Shown: in pieces, positions 36,068 through 49,200 of the stretch
How positions within the stretch are numbered: the stretch's first letter is position 1
Layout: the number at the start of each line of letters is the position of its first letter
From: Camarhynchus parvulus
Lineage: Eukaryota > Chordata > Aves > Passeriformes > Thraupidae
Assembly: GCF_901933205.1 (NCBI RefSeq)
Contig: NC_044584.1
Span: forward strand, 14,301,001-14,365,000
DNA: 64,000 nt
Reading direction: 5' to 3'
Notes under the pieces: model-generated
Told to the model about the DNA's origin: nothing
Seen by the model: only the letters and a program-made list of their open reading frames with translations
The model's database searches: none
Made by a program: the position numbers and the translations under genes

Positions 36068-36466
36068 TACAGCAGCATATCAGTAGTAATGAATATAGCT
36101 GACTTTGTTTCTCCACAGTAAAATGAGAGTCTGAGTCAGGCTTGGTCTACTTGGCTTACTGATTTTAAGGCACTTTGTGCACCTGGACTTTGTCATGATG
36201 TATGTAAATAGTAAATGGAAGGGTCCTTTGCTCTGAAATTTAAAGAAGCAAATGGATAAATAAGTAGGAAACTTCACCAGGAAAACCACAGTAAGGGTAA
36301 AATTATCAAAACTTAGTCACAGATATCTCCTTGCTCTAGAAAGTTCCAAAATTTCTGTGAAATATTTCACTTTCCAAAGCTGCAAAGCAACAAGAGCAGA
36401 AATGAGAGATTGTGTTCCAGGCACAGAGTGACCTTTTCAAAAGGGAGAGCATATGTCCTCAAATTC

Positions 36467-36488
36467 AAGTAGAGTTGAAACTCTACTT
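36467..36488. repeat. Near-perfect palindrome, 10-bp arms, 2-nt centre
   Basis: AAGTAGAGTT (36467-36476) and AACTCTACTT (36479-36488) are exact reverse complements separated by GA. It would extrude as a cruciform or be hard to clone only if longer. The function is unknown. Confidence 0.9.
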
Positions 36489-36830
36489 TTAAGTCAGCTC
36501 CCAGGATGAATTATGTCTTCTGGTAAAATAGGAAACAGAAGTCTGACAGCTGACTGCAATCTTAAATTTCATGGAAAATAGCAGAGCACACTCATGGCCT
36601 AGGGTATCTTCAGCTTACAGCAAAACCCTTTTGGTGCAGGACTAAGACTTGCCCAGAAGAAAAAAAAAATATCCCAGGTCCATTTTCATCTGAAATAAAT
36701 GGAGTGGTTTGGAAACATATGAAAAGTCCTAATGACACATTGAAAGCACTTTTGGCCACAAACATTACTGAAATGTAAAGCTTGCTAGAGACTCTTTTCT
36801 TGGAGAAAAGCTCTTTCTTTTCATCTTTTT

Positions 36831-36849
36831 ATCCATCCATCCATCCATC
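36831..36849. repeat. (ATCC)n microsatellite
   Basis: Nearly five tandem ATCC units, uninterrupted. Confidence 0.95.
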
Positions 36850-39800
36850 AAGCAGTTTGCATTCCTAAAATGTCATTGTAATACCAATGTGCTGGAAAAT
36901 CATTAAACAAAAAATCATTAAACTCCAACTTCCTCCCATTTGGGCTCATCATTGAAAAAACTTCAGGAGTGGGGAAAAGAAAAACTTATTAAGTTACCCA
37001 GAAATCCAAATGTGGCCTTTATTAAGAAGCTTTTCTTTGGGCCAACATTTGTTTCTAAATCACATCCTGGGAGCTTCATCCTCACATTGGAAGCTGTAAC
37101 CAGGGTACTGGAGTGTTGGGTCACTGAAGAGAGACACATTCTTGTAGAGCATCAGTCCTTTCCCTGTCCTGCCTTTCAAACCTTTCTTTCAGCTTTTAGG
37201 AATGGAGTTTTCTAATTATCCTTATTGCTTTTCCATCACATTAACAATTTCTGTTATTTTTGCAATAATGATGTCAAGAATTCCAGGATGGGCAAGGGAA
37301 AAATGAAAAGATTGCAAAATTAGAGACCTGGAGCTTCAGAAGGTGCACCTTTAAACCTGGGAGTTGTTCCTTAGTTCTGAAAGGGAAATTAAAAGAAACA
37401 AGGAAGGGGTGTCTAAAAAAGGCTGTGGTTTTTTATTGTGCCATGAGAGATGTACTGAACCCTTTTCTTGTCTCAGGAGTGTCAAAATGTGGGTACTGCT
37501 GAAGGAAAAGCAAAGACCAGCCTTTGGTGTGTGCTGTTCTGTGTGTTCAGTCAGTAAAGCCCATTCAATGCTAATATACAGGGTGGGAAAAACTGGGAAT
37601 GGATAGCAACCTGCCCATTGCTGGCAATTTTCTCCTAAAATGTAGGCTTTAAATATAACTTTATTTAGCCAAAGTAGCATTTCCAGTTTTCTCCTTTTCC
37701 ATTTTCCTGGCAAATATTTACAACTTTGACACCATTTCCCAGGCACCAAATCCCTGCTCCCTTTGCACTATGTCGTTACTGGATGCCACTTTTTCCTTCT
37801 CTCAAAAATTGCCTTTATATAGAGACACTGTTAGGAAAACTTAAAGCTCCAGAAAGGGAGAGTGAAAGGCACTGGCAAACCTGCTGCCTGTCCCAGCATT
37901 ATTAATTCCCTGCCATGCCCTCAGGGCTGAAGGCACAGCCCCAGTCTCCCTGAGCATCTCTGTGCCCCAGCAGAGCAAACCTGAGGCCACTCCGAAGGAG
38001 ACTCAAGTGACAAATGCAAAAGAGGAGCAAACACCTTCGGTATTTGAAAGAGAAAGATGAGAACACCGAACACCTAACGAGATTAAGGGTGAGGACAAAT
38101 AGAACATCAAGGGTAAACCTCACAGTCAAGCAAACAAATGAAATGCTGAAGGGCACTTCCATTCATGGCAGACAGAGGAAGGAAGAGATCTGCTTTCAGG
38201 GCACAAGAAGCCTGTCAGCCCTCAGGAAGAATTCATTCCTACTGGCACAATTAAGAGAAAACACCTGTGCCTACCTCTTGTTCTAATCTTAAAAGATCTC
38301 ATATACAACCAGTAGCATTTTCTTTCCTATAACTTTATTGAATTGTTACAAACAGTAACAGGCAAATAACAGAAGTGGGCTGCTTATCCTGTGGCTTATA
38401 ATCACATGGAAGTTATTGGTCACATATTTTTGTGTCCTAGAATGACATAAAAGTGGCTGTTTAAATACTCACAGGTCATCAAGCACAGGCACAAAGTCAA
38501 ACTTGCATGTGACAATTTAATTTTAGGCAGCTCTCTCTGATCATTTTTCTTCAAGACAGAATTAGCTAAAGTGACCTTAACTGGACTGGTGTTAATCCCT
38601 TTGTGCAGGAGAACCCATACATAAGGGAAACACAGTTTAATATTTACAGGTGCTCTGAAGAAGACAAGAATGACCTTTCTTAATTAAATGTCATGACATG
38701 AAGGGCAATATTGGGATAGAATATGCAGCCAAATAAAGTTAGGGTCCTCATGTCTCTGGTAGAGTTAAGTATTCTGTGCTCAATTCTCTGATTTAACACT
38801 GGTGAAAAACCAGGATTTGCTGTTTTGAGATAAATGGAATTACCTTGTTTTATATCAGCAAATCCTGCACAAAGCCAAGCTCTCTGATCCTAGACTGGCT
38901 GGGATAAGTACATTTAAAGAATTTATAAAGTTCTGTGGGGGGAAAAAAAGTGTTTTCACAGACTTGTACTCGGTAGGAGGTGCAGCTCTATATTAACTTT
39001 CTCTCAGGAATGCTTCATTATCCAAGATTATAAATTCATTTGACATAATGGAAGGACAGGATAAATTATTCAGAAAAGATGTGAATAGTTTATATGCCAT
39101 CAGTAAATTCTCAAGGACAGGGAGATTTGAAATATTTTGTGGCATAAGGTTAATTACCTATCTGATGTGAATTCATACATAGATATTCTCATTTTGAAGT
39201 ATGATTATGCCTTTAAAATACACACAAAATGTTATAGTCTGCTTATTTCTCTGTCTTGACCAAAACTTTAGTGCCAGTAAGAGAATATACATTTCTCTGG
39301 TTATTTCTCCTGCTGATAATTTTCAGGGCAAGCTGTGATTTCATTTGTTTCAGCCATGCTGGAGCATTTTTAGTATTTACACTAGATTTTCTCCCTTCAA
39401 ATTTATGGGTTTGTTGCAAATGAGGGAAGATACAGCATGAAGGCACAAATCTCTAAAAACAAAATATAAACTTAGAAAATTTAGAGGACATTGAGAACAT
39501 GCAAAAAAGAAAAAAAATGTTTCACATGAAACTATTTTTTGAAACCTTGCCAATGTAATATTCAACCATTCAATGAACTAGCTCATTGTCTTACTTTAGT
39601 TCTTTAGTAAGGACATATGTAATAAATGCAGATGGAAGGACTGCTAATGAATCTCACTCACTAATTCACTGAAGAAATATTTAAGGAAAGGGGTAAGGCC
39701 TGTTCCAGTCCTGGTGTTAGACCAAAGAGGGGTTTGAGTCCTCCTGGAGTAACCCTGGAGGGCATCTCCTGCCCTTCCTGGCACCTCCTGGAGCTTCTCC

Positions 39801-40120
39801 CGCCCAGACTCTGTGCACAGAGAGGAGCACACACAAATCTGCTGCACAGAGCAGTGGGGAAAGGCCAAAGGCAATCAATTCTGCCAGCTGAAGGATTGCT
39901 CTCATCTCCACATCCCTGAGTCAGGGATGAACATTCCTGTGGCTTTTCTGGGGACTTTAACCTGCCAGGAGGCTCCAGAGGCCTTTGGGTGTTATCCAGT
40001 AGGAAAGCAGGCACAGTTTGAGCATTAGGGGAGGCCAAGAAGGGCTTAAGATGAGACTCTCCTCTCTACAATTTAGAGATCTGACCCAGCAGCTATAGTT
40101 CCCCTAGTCCTCTCCAGCAT

Positions 40121-40196
40121 AAAAATAAAAAAACCCAAAAACCAAACCAACAACAACAAACAAAAAACAAAACAAATAAACAAAACCCAAACAACC
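40121..40196. repeat. A-rich (CAAA/AAC)n low-complexity tract
   Basis: About 75 nt composed almost wholly of A and C with occasional T and no G (AAACCAAACC, CAACAACAACAAAC, AAACAAAACAAATAAAC). It resembles an old retroposon tail, but no LINE or processed gene sequence was recognised upstream. Confidence 0.85.
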
Positions 40197-41317
40197 TATG
40201 GGACAAAATATAAAAGGAGAACAAATATCTCTGGTACTTAGAAAAGACACCATCACTGCTATTTTATAAGTAGAAGCACTTGAATTTTATGGACTGCATT
40301 TATGGACTTAACTGACTGGCTGTCCTCTCAGCCTCAGTGCATGCATGGAACAGCTCAAAGAAGCAGGGTCACAGAACTTGGAAATATGCCTTAACACATA
40401 GCATGTATTTCTGACACTGCTAAAAACCTGACATAAAATAAATTTAGAAAACCTATTATTGTTATATTACATGATCTCAACTAGCAAAGCTCTCATAGCC
40501 ATGACATAAATCCTGAGCCAAAAAATCACTTTACCCTTTAATAATTACTTTATCTGCTATGACTAATGCTGATTATTTTTCCAGTGCTTATATTTTGTTT
40601 CATTTTTACAGGATTTCTGCTCAATGCTATTGAAGACTGTCCCAAATTCGTTCAATACTCTTAATTAATATTTGTGTTTCCAAGATATTCTGGTGTAATT
40701 ACAGGAACATTAATCTGTCAGCAGTAATTTCAGAAAGGTTCACAGACTCTCTGCTCTCAGTGCACTTAATGAGGCCACTTTGTCAGAAGAAGCCAATGGG
40801 AGAGATGGGTTCAAATCCAGGCTCTTCTCTGATAAAATGTTCCTGCCAAGCCAGTAGAATAACAAAGGAGAATAAACAGCTTATTGAGTCAATTTTCAGT
40901 GACAGGATGTAGGCCTAGTCCAAATTCCCCCAAATCAATTAAAAAAAAAAATCGACTTTCCCCAGGCTCAGAGGCTCCCAGAGCTGCTGGGTTTGCAATG
41001 CCAAGGCCAGGAGCAGCCAGCCCAGCAGAGCCTGGCTGGTCCTGGGACAGGGGAACGGCTCTTGCACTCTCAGGGCTCCATTTTTTGTTGTTTCACAGGC
41101 AAAAATCTGTGGGGGGAGGGAATTTTCCTCTGTTGTATAAACTCCTGAAAAGATGGGTTCCATATTTAAATGCCTAATTAACATCCACCCAAACATGGCT
41201 CAAAAGCTGGGTGTTGGGATAAAGGTCTGTCCTTGTGTGGGTAGAGTTACACCAACACCCTTCTGTATTCTGATACTTGAGCCATGGGATTAGCAGGTGT
41301 CAGCTTGGTTAGGCTGA

Positions 41318-41908
41318 TGTGGGGTCCCAGCTGTGGGTTTTTCTGGGTCTGGATTGAAGGCACTTGAGACAGTAATTCATGTTTGGTCTCAAGTGTTTAT
41401 TATTTCTTATCAGTAAAACAGCCTCACTACTGCGAGTTTGGCAGCTTTTCATTGGAAGGCACAAAATGGCCAACAATCTCTTGGTACAAGATCTTTTAAG
41501 ACTAAACTATCCAATTAAGAACGGACACTTGGATTATTTTCCCTTTTAACCCAATAGCTGATCCCACAGAGCCCCCAATGCAGACTTTTCCGCCCAATTA
41601 CAAAATGCCACCCAAACCCATGAAGAAGGAGGAAGAAGCAGCACAAAGAAGAAACTCAGGACAACACCCTGTGCCCTCCATCTTGCTTCCATCCACAACA
41701 TACTAAAAATCCCAAAACCTCAATTTCTCACAAAGCGATAAACCTACACTACTCTCTGTATAATCTATTTCACACTTTTTTGGATTCCATTTTGTCTTGA
41801 AGTCTGGGGAACTTTCTTCATGGATGAGGGTCAAAGTCAGTGCCCCCCTGGGGGCCAGGACACCCCAGAGCAGACAGAGAAATATTCCCAGTGCCCTGGG
41901 TTTCCACA
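41318..41908 (-). mobile_element. Solo ERV LTR, 591 bp, 6-bp TSD
   Basis: This is an LTR in minus orientation. Read on the minus strand it starts TGTGGAAACCCAGG and ends GGACCCCACA. GGCTGA flanks it on both sides (41312-41317 and 41909-41914), an exact 6-bp TSD. I recognise the songbird family by CACTGACTTTGACCCTCATC, AGTTCCCCAGACTTCAAGAC and TTTTACTGATAAGAAATAAT on the minus strand. A minus-strand AATAAA (41401 down to 41396) is followed directly by a 10-bp stem-loop (CACTTGAGAC and GTCTCAAGTG, 41361-41395), a plausible R-region polyadenylation structure. No internal coding sequence remains. The TSD length suggests class II (ERVK-like) integration. Confidence 0.88.
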
Positions 41909-41914
41909 GGCTGA

Positions 41915-42689
41915 CCCTTCATTGCTTGTTTGAACCCTGAGTATTGCTATTGTGCTTAATCCAGCTGTTTGTGGGACCAGCTGCCATCCCAGCAGGGTGA
42001 CAGTGACAGGGTCTGGCCCACTGAGGCACACAGTTTGCTTCTCCTCTGGTAATCTGAAGAGGGATGAGGGCTAAAATCACCTGTCTTCAGGAAAACACCC
42101 TGAAGGAGGGGCACGCAGTGGCTGTTTGCCAGCTTTTATCAAACCAATATGGTATTGACAGGCTCACATTCACTATGTTGTGACCTGGATCCTCCCACCG
42201 ATCCCTCCAGGATGCCTGCTGTCATTCCTGCTGTCCCTGGCAGGAACCCCTGACACCAAGTGAGCCTGGCTCCCCAGACAGGGGGGAATCCCCATGCCAT
42301 GGGCTTGTCTGGCACACCAGCACTGCTCTGTTGACTTCAACTACGTGGTCTTCTAAAGAACTACACTAATTTGTACCAGTTGAGGCTCTGACCTTTTAAA
42401 TACGAGATCAGTTCAGTCTGCATCAGTGAATAGGTTATCTCCTTAATTTAAATCATCACTGCATATGAAATTACTCAGTATAATTTGATGGTTGGCTAAA
42501 ATTAATGAAAAATTTGTCTCGCTAAGGCCTTGCACAAAGTTGAACCTTGCAATATTAATCTTAGCAAATTAAGGCATAGGAAAATGTGCTTTGTTAGCAA
42601 ATGACAATTTGTGTCACAAAGTGTGTGCTTAAAGAATCAAGGCTCACTGCTTAAATTGGATGCTGAATTAATGAATTGGTGTTAGGGAT
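41915..42689. other. Non-coding sequence between two LTRs
   Basis: No gene or retroviral coding motif recognised. The exact TSD of the left LTR means this is flanking DNA and not provirus interior, at least with respect to that insertion. Confidence 0.5.
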
Positions 42690-43250
42690 TCTAACCTTGG
42701 GGCTGAGCATGCAAACTTGTGGGGTGCTGTCTCACTGTGATCCAATGGAGGGAGCAGCACAGAGCCACAGCCTCTGCAGCTCCCACAGGACATTGGAGCC
42801 CACTGATGCCTTGGAATGCCTGCCTAGAACAGAGGCTAGCCAAGGCAAAGAGAAAAAAGTGGGTGTTTAATAAAGGCCTTCAACAGATACACCTTGGGCA
42901 GTCAGAAGCCTCCAAGAGGGGCTACACCCAGGATGGATGAGGCTCATGAGTTTTTCAGACAGATATAGGTTTGGTCTATTTGCATATCAGGGGTTAATCC
43001 TCCAATTACAGCTTCAGGTAATGAAGTAATTTACCTCCAGTTTGCTTCTCCTCCTCAATTCACTTTTGTTTAGACCTTTTGGGGCCTGAGGCAGTGAGGT
43101 GTCCTTGAGTTTCAGGCCTAGAGAGGAATGGTTTAGAGGTTTTATCTGACCAAAATGTGAAGACAGTAACTAACACCCTGTAAGGAATTTAGAGTTATAC
43201 CCTAAAGCAGCATGGGATTTGGAAGGTATAAAAGCTAAAATGTTAAGGCA
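42690..43250 (-). mobile_element. ERV LTR-like element, boundaries approximate
   Basis: I recognise a songbird LTR family by GAATGCCTGCCTAGAACAGA, GATACACCTTGGGCAGTCAG, TATTTGCATATCAGGGGTTA and CTGACCAAAATGTGAAGAC on the plus strand. On the minus strand ATTAAA in CCTTTATTAAACACCCAC would be the polyadenylation signal, which gives minus orientation, with U3 to the right. A candidate left end is TGTTAGGG near 42681. I could not find matching flanking duplications, so the ends, and whether it is complete, are unknown. No coding region is present. Confidence 0.6.
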
Positions 43251-46200
43251 TCACCATGTCTGCAGGAGAGGGACTGCTTGTGAGCCCCATGTCTGCTGTG
43301 CAAGCACCGTGCAAGGGAGCTGGAGCTCTGCAGGCTCAGTTACAGGAAGGTGTTGATGAATTCACATTTATTAGACCACAGACAAAATGTTACCTCTTGT
43401 ATTACTAATACTGAATAATTTGTTCACTTATTGCCTTTTAATTATGTGCCACTAATAAGTGACTAAACTACTTTGATCCTAATTTGCTGCAAGCTGTGTG
43501 AGCTGAGCAGTTTTCCCCACAATGCAGAATTGCAGCCAGACATGGCAGCAGGCAGCTGGCCCCACACCCCCCTTCCCCTTGACATCTCCGTGCTGGGTGG
43601 CAGCAAAAAGAGACACTGACACGTGGGGATGAGGGAAGATCACCTCCAGCAAAGTTATTTCTGAGAGAGGCAATAATATGTAATATTGGTGGAAGTTGTG
43701 GCACATGTGCTCTGAGCTACCAGACAGGGTGGAGGCCAGGCTGGTACCCACTGCCCCATTAAATATCATCTGGAACACTGCCATGACTGGAATTTTTGGC
43801 ACTGCAGTGGGGTAACCATGCTCACTGGGGGAGAAGCAGAGAAATCTCCTTCCCTCCCATTGTTCCCTGGCACAGTTAAACCAGACTGAAAGCCCCTTGT
43901 CTATCCACCTCCCCAAATACAATATCTTTGATTCACAAATACAGCATGTACAGATAAAAGTTTCCCCTGGGAGGATGCCTGTCCTGCAGCCATTTTTCTC
44001 TCACTGTGTTTGCTATAAATGATAAAGTGAGATCTGCATGACCTCGTGCACCAAAGCCAGGACCATATTGCTTGTGCTGCTGTAATTCATCAATACCAGA
44101 TTCTTTCAAGAGTTCTTCACATGTTCATTCATATTCTATCAGATAGTCTTGCATTCACATCTGCTGCCAGATGCCCAGATGTGAAACAATCTCTGAGCCA
44201 AAGGAAGGTCCATACAACACACTGGGAGGTTTCAGCAGAGTGCTCAGCTAGAGATACATGATGACAAATTTGAAAGAAAATTATACCTATAACGTTATTG
44301 CAAGTGCAGTGCCCTAAAGGTTTGTAAAATCTACTTCTAAGGGAAGAGATACTTCTTTAATAAAACTGAAAATTTTAGCAGAACATGGTCCCTTGAATGT
44401 TTACCAAAGTTCACTGGTTATAATTTAATGCTTGGCTGATACCACTGTTACAAACATGAAAATAAAAACAATAGTAATTTAAGAGAGAAAAGAAGCAGCT
44501 CTTATTTTTCTATCTGTCAGGGTCCAGTAGCATAGCAGAGGCTTTTTCAGGAGCTACTTTTAAACAAAAGTGAGTGCCCTGCCTAAGGCTTTACCTCAGC
44601 AGCGACTCACCAGGCAGGGCACCAAAATTTCTAGATGTGAATTAACCCCTTGAGGTAAGGACCCTTGAATCCTCTAGTCTGCCTACTCTACAGCCTATGC
44701 CTGAAGCACGAAAAAAGAAGTTCAATTGTTGGTTCAATTGTGGGTTTCTATGTGCAAATCCCAGGGAAGCTGCTGTGCTGCCTGACCTGCAGTGCTGCTG
44801 TCCCCTTCTCAAGCCTCCATCACAATTATTTAGCCAGGAAAGCTCAGTCCCTGCCTTCATGAAAGCTTGCCCTTCCCTTTGGGCAGAGGGTAGAATCACA
44901 GAACACAATCTCAATTTAAAATTTGACTGCACTGACTTTCAACAAATTTGTGAAATTTCATGGATTATCTGAGAAGGTTTAAGGAATGTGAATTTAAATA
45001 GGAATTGGTCATCTCATATTTCTGTAGGAAAACTCAGATCAATGTGAATAATATTTTAACTGTGAGACATAAAGAGCATGAGAACTAGACACAAGTCTTA
45101 TTTGCTATTTATCTAATTGGGTGTTCAGTTTTCACCCAGCAGAATCACAAAAAGCAATCACCTTTGTGTGCACCTGCTGTGTCCAAGCACCTCCAGCTCT
45201 GCCCTGAACAAACACTTCTCATTTCTCTCTGTCCAAATGCATGAAGCTGGCAATTGCATCCAGATCAGAAACCCCAGAAGGATTCTGCAGCTGCTGAGAA
45301 ACCCACTCCCCACCCCTTGGTGACCATGTCCTGTTTAAATGCAAAAGCAGGGGAGTTTTTGGTCTCTTCCTTCTCTCCCTTTGCCACCACCCCAAGTATT
45401 TGCAAGCTCTCCTGGCACTGCAGGCAGCAAACTGCTCCTGCCTCTGTCTCTCCCCTCCCTGCCTTGGTGCTCAGTCCCAGGAGGCTGGAGGGATGGCAGC
45501 AATTTGATGATGCAGTTCTCCAATAAAAGATTCAGATCCAGCCAAAAGGCCTGTAAACAAATGTCTGCAGAAGCTTTTATCTTCTGAACAGACTTTAGCT
45601 CACCCTTTCTTTCTTGGTAAGAAGAAGAGACTGAATTTAGAGAGTTTGTTATGTAAGGCTGATTATTTTCACCACAGAAACACTTCACAGCTGGATCCTG
45701 AGACTGAACATGCAGTGGAGGAGCAGAGATCCTCTGCATAACCTCAAGATCTGTTTTAAAAATATGGTTTTCTGCTGCGGGAATCTTAAAATGTATTTAT
45801 TCTAGTCTAGATGGAGCTTTAAATCTGTATGAAACAAGTTTAAATCAGGACTCATCAGGAACTGCAATGCTTTATGAATGTGCAAAAGCCAATGAATTAA
45901 GGCACAAAATGTTCTTTATTTGTGTCCTTCAATAGTAGTAGTGATTCCTTCAAATAATCCCAATACAAGTTTCAAGGAATGTCAACATGCAAAGCATAGA
46001 CAGGCTATAAATTATTTCTTTCTCAATGTAAATCTTATAGTGCACCAATTAAAATTATCTAAATATTTAATAACAGGTTGCTACCAATTAAAGACCCTGA
46101 TCTTCCTTGTATACTTCCACCACCACCACAGGATTATTAATCCTTTCTCCTTGAGAGAAAACCAGTAATTTATAGTGTCATTCCACTGGTCTGTTGGAAA

Positions 46201-49200
46201 ATAAGAATGAGCGTGTGTTGCTTTTTTCATGCATGAATGATCTTTTAGATGTATAAATTAATAAAAAAATTGGTGCCAGTGTAATGCTTGCATATTGATA
46301 GGATTAATTTTTTATTATTTTCCTGATGTAAGTTTTGTTTTCTTCTTGCTTTTGTACTAGGGGTAATTTCTGGAAAATGTCATAATTTTCTTTGCTGAAC
46401 TAGTTAATGAATGTGCCAGAGCAGCTTGTATTACTTGCATTCAGAGAAAAACTTGCATACTGCAGAACAGATGGGTATTGTGAACTGTTATGATGGCAGT
46501 GATTTTAAATAATACATGAAGAATTTTTCTATCTCATTAAGTTTCCAGTTTCTTTAAGAAACATCTTTAAAACAAAAGCAAAATATTCTTAGTGGAAGCT
46601 GTTCTTGTTTTGTGTAACTAGATGTCTTTAGCTGTTATGAGGAGAAATGTTGGTACAGAACAAAGGCATCACAGCTTTAACTCTGATTTACAGTTTTAGT
46701 GCACACAGTTGTACAGCAAATGGACTCAGTTCCTGGTGCTTCTTTAAAACCACCAGGGCCAAGCACAAATCTAAGGAACAAATACAAAGGAAGGTGCTAA
46801 AAATACCTTCCCTTCTTCCACCCAACTTTCTAGATACTTAAACTTCCACCTCCTCAAAAGCAGCTCCCTTCATCTCTTTTTCTAGTCCTTCTACATTACC
46901 AATCTTTTCCCCCATGGTTTCATTTTTGAATGCATACCCCATTTATTAACAGAAACCCTGTTTGCATGTTTTCTGAATTCTATTAAGAAAGAAATTGGTA
47001 AGCACAGAAATTTCTTATAAGTTTCACTCACAGGCTGCACAAACATTATTTAGCACCATTTTGAACAGAGAAAAAGACTAGTGCTAAAGAGGAAATAAAG
47101 GCAATTATTAAAATTTTCACTTAGATTGCTTATTTGCTGTTAAAAGGATAATAAGGTAAGATAGTTTCCAAGTCAAATAGTTTTGCTAACATTCAGACCA
47201 TAAATTTTCAATTTATGCCAATCAAAATAATGAAGAAGATATGCCAGTTGTCAGAATTCATTTTCCCTTTGAATAAGCTGAGCTGGAATGCAATTTAAAT
47301 GAGATGAGCCAGAACAGCAGACCAGCACAGAAGGACTACGGCCCAGTATACAAAACAAGCACGTTATGAATTTGAGCAATGAGAATAAATTCATTTATCA
47401 AGATGTGAACTGGGGGAGGGAAGACTGAAAGCTGGCAGGACACAGAAGAGCCATCAGGATGGTCAGGCTGGTGCACCTCTGAAAATATACAATTCCCCTG
47501 AAAATACACAATCCTTATTAAAACAAGAGCAAGCTCTGCCTTTCTTGCCTCCTGAGCTTCCTTTGCTGTAAATGTGATCTGAAGACAAGGGCTCAAACAA
47601 AAGATTGTTGTGTCTTGTTTGCTTGTGAAGAGACAGGATTTAACTTTTGGCATTTTAAGGCATCTTAAAAGCTGTGATATCTGCCCACAATTTAAAGACT
47701 TCTTTTCTCTCATAAATCAAAGCACTTCTGTTGAAAATCAAAGCAACCCAGTGCCTTGGATACCTGTGCCCACTTTGAGAACAGCCTGAACCCAGGCACT
47801 GACAAGAGGGTGATCGGGGGAGCCCAGTCCCTGCAGACCCCACTACAGCTCATCTGTGTCAGCCACAGCCAGAGGGGTTTACCTCTCCTCCAGCCCTTTG
47901 GCTTTAATTCTGCTGTTGGGCTCTCTGACTGTCCCTACATCAACACCACCAAGGTGCTTCCTCCATCAGATTTTTGGGAATGCCTTCTCCTGTCTTCAAG
48001 TATCTTCAAATGCCATTCCAGAACTGAATGGAGGCAGTAATATGAAACTGCATAGATGGGAAATGATACCCAGTGATAATTTAAAACAACAACAAAAAGA
48101 TAAAACTTCCTAATTTTAACAGGAGCACAAGATTTAACAGCTCAAAGTCCTGATCCTTTGAGAGTTTCTAGAAGCCCTAGCATCACCCAGCACTCTGCTG
48201 GCTACTCGGAATAAAAACTCTATCCCAAACAAAACCACAACAAACCACAAGCTCTATATATTAAAGGCACATTAAACATTTTTATAGGCAGCCTAAGTCT
48301 CCCCATAGCTTTGAACCACCACCTGGACAATGTGAAACCAGATATTCTCCCTTCCTAAGGATTTGTGAGATAAAAAACCCATAATCACCTCTATGGTCGT
48401 TAATTGCTGCTCAAGACTGTCTAATTCCCATAGCAAACACGGATACTTTGTGGCTTAGAGCTGAGTAATCTGATTGGATTTGTTTGCTTGTTTTAAATAT
48501 GTCTACCATTACATCCCCAGTTTAACTGCCTGAGTTTCCTGCTTCTGAAATATTTATGAGCTGACTCCGGTGACTTTGGTTTACAAGTATCAGCAATTTT
48601 GTCACAAAGTGGTTAGTTTTGCTTAGTCTTCACAGCTCCTGAGCAGATTTTAGTTGTTTCTGCTTATATGTTACCTGCTTCTGCAGAGGAATGCACTTTT
48701 CTCAGCACTGATAAGCGAGTTGATGTTTTCTCTAGAATTCCTGGGCACTAATTCCCTCTCAAAACAATTATCCAGTACCTCTTGCAAAAACTTCATCACT
48801 CAGCTACACAGCTCCATTTGAAAGGCAAGATACAGGACAAAATGTAGAGGTAATTTGAATCTCCCATCTTTAGGGGTTTTTTTAGGGTCAGTTATGACAG
48901 TAAATAGGATTAGTCACAGCAGTTAGTGCAGCTGATAGAGTTTGGCTGCACATGAAGGTCTGTGGCATGTGGCCATTGCTTTTGGCAAGATGTGGATTAT
49001 AGAATTGTGCATTCAACTCTTTCCTTCTCATGTTAGTGTTCTGCCAAGTCTGTCAGGGCTTATTCGTGCTCTTCAATAGCATCTGTACCTCCTACTTCCC
49101 ATTACAATATCCTAAATCGAAATGCAATGAGATGTCCTCAGCATTTCCTGCTCTAGTTAAGAGCTTGGTTGAGTTTGATTAAAGTTGTTAAGCAATTTTC

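Larger units (their letters stand above)
32881..41311. other. Unique non-coding sequence
   Basis: No gene recognised in 8.4 kb, only microsatellites, one palindrome and an A-rich tract listed separately. TTTGCATGCAT occurs twice (34405-34415 and 34440-34450); the second copy forms an octamer site (ATTTGCAT). A GC-richer patch near 39700-39950 has overlapping frames on both strands, the longest 125 codons (minus), without a domain. A B-box-like GGTTCAAATCC near 40807 is not part of a tRNA. Confidence 0.6.

Noticed and set aside
36831..36849. Possible CRISPR or other spaced array
   Set aside because: It is a plain tetranucleotide microsatellite. No spaced direct-repeat array exists anywhere in the window, and the repeat content is avian, not prokaryotic.
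40121..40196. A-rich tract as the tail of a processed gene
   Set aside because: No cDNA-like or LINE sequence is recognisable upstream, and no flanking target-site duplication was found.
40807..40817. GGTTCAAATCC, a perfect-looking tRNA/SINE B box
   Set aside because: The flanking bases do not form a T-arm stem, there is no A box at the right distance, and no cloverleaf can be drawn.
42640..43340. GGCTCA near both ends of the 42.7-43.25 kb LTR as its TSD
   Set aside because: With those flanks the element would not begin with TG or end properly, so the match is probably coincidental.
44890..44905. AGAATCACAGAACACA as a further CR1 end
   Set aside because: Only a short chance match; the diagnostic GGTTGGAAGAGACC and AAGTCCAACC motifs do not follow.
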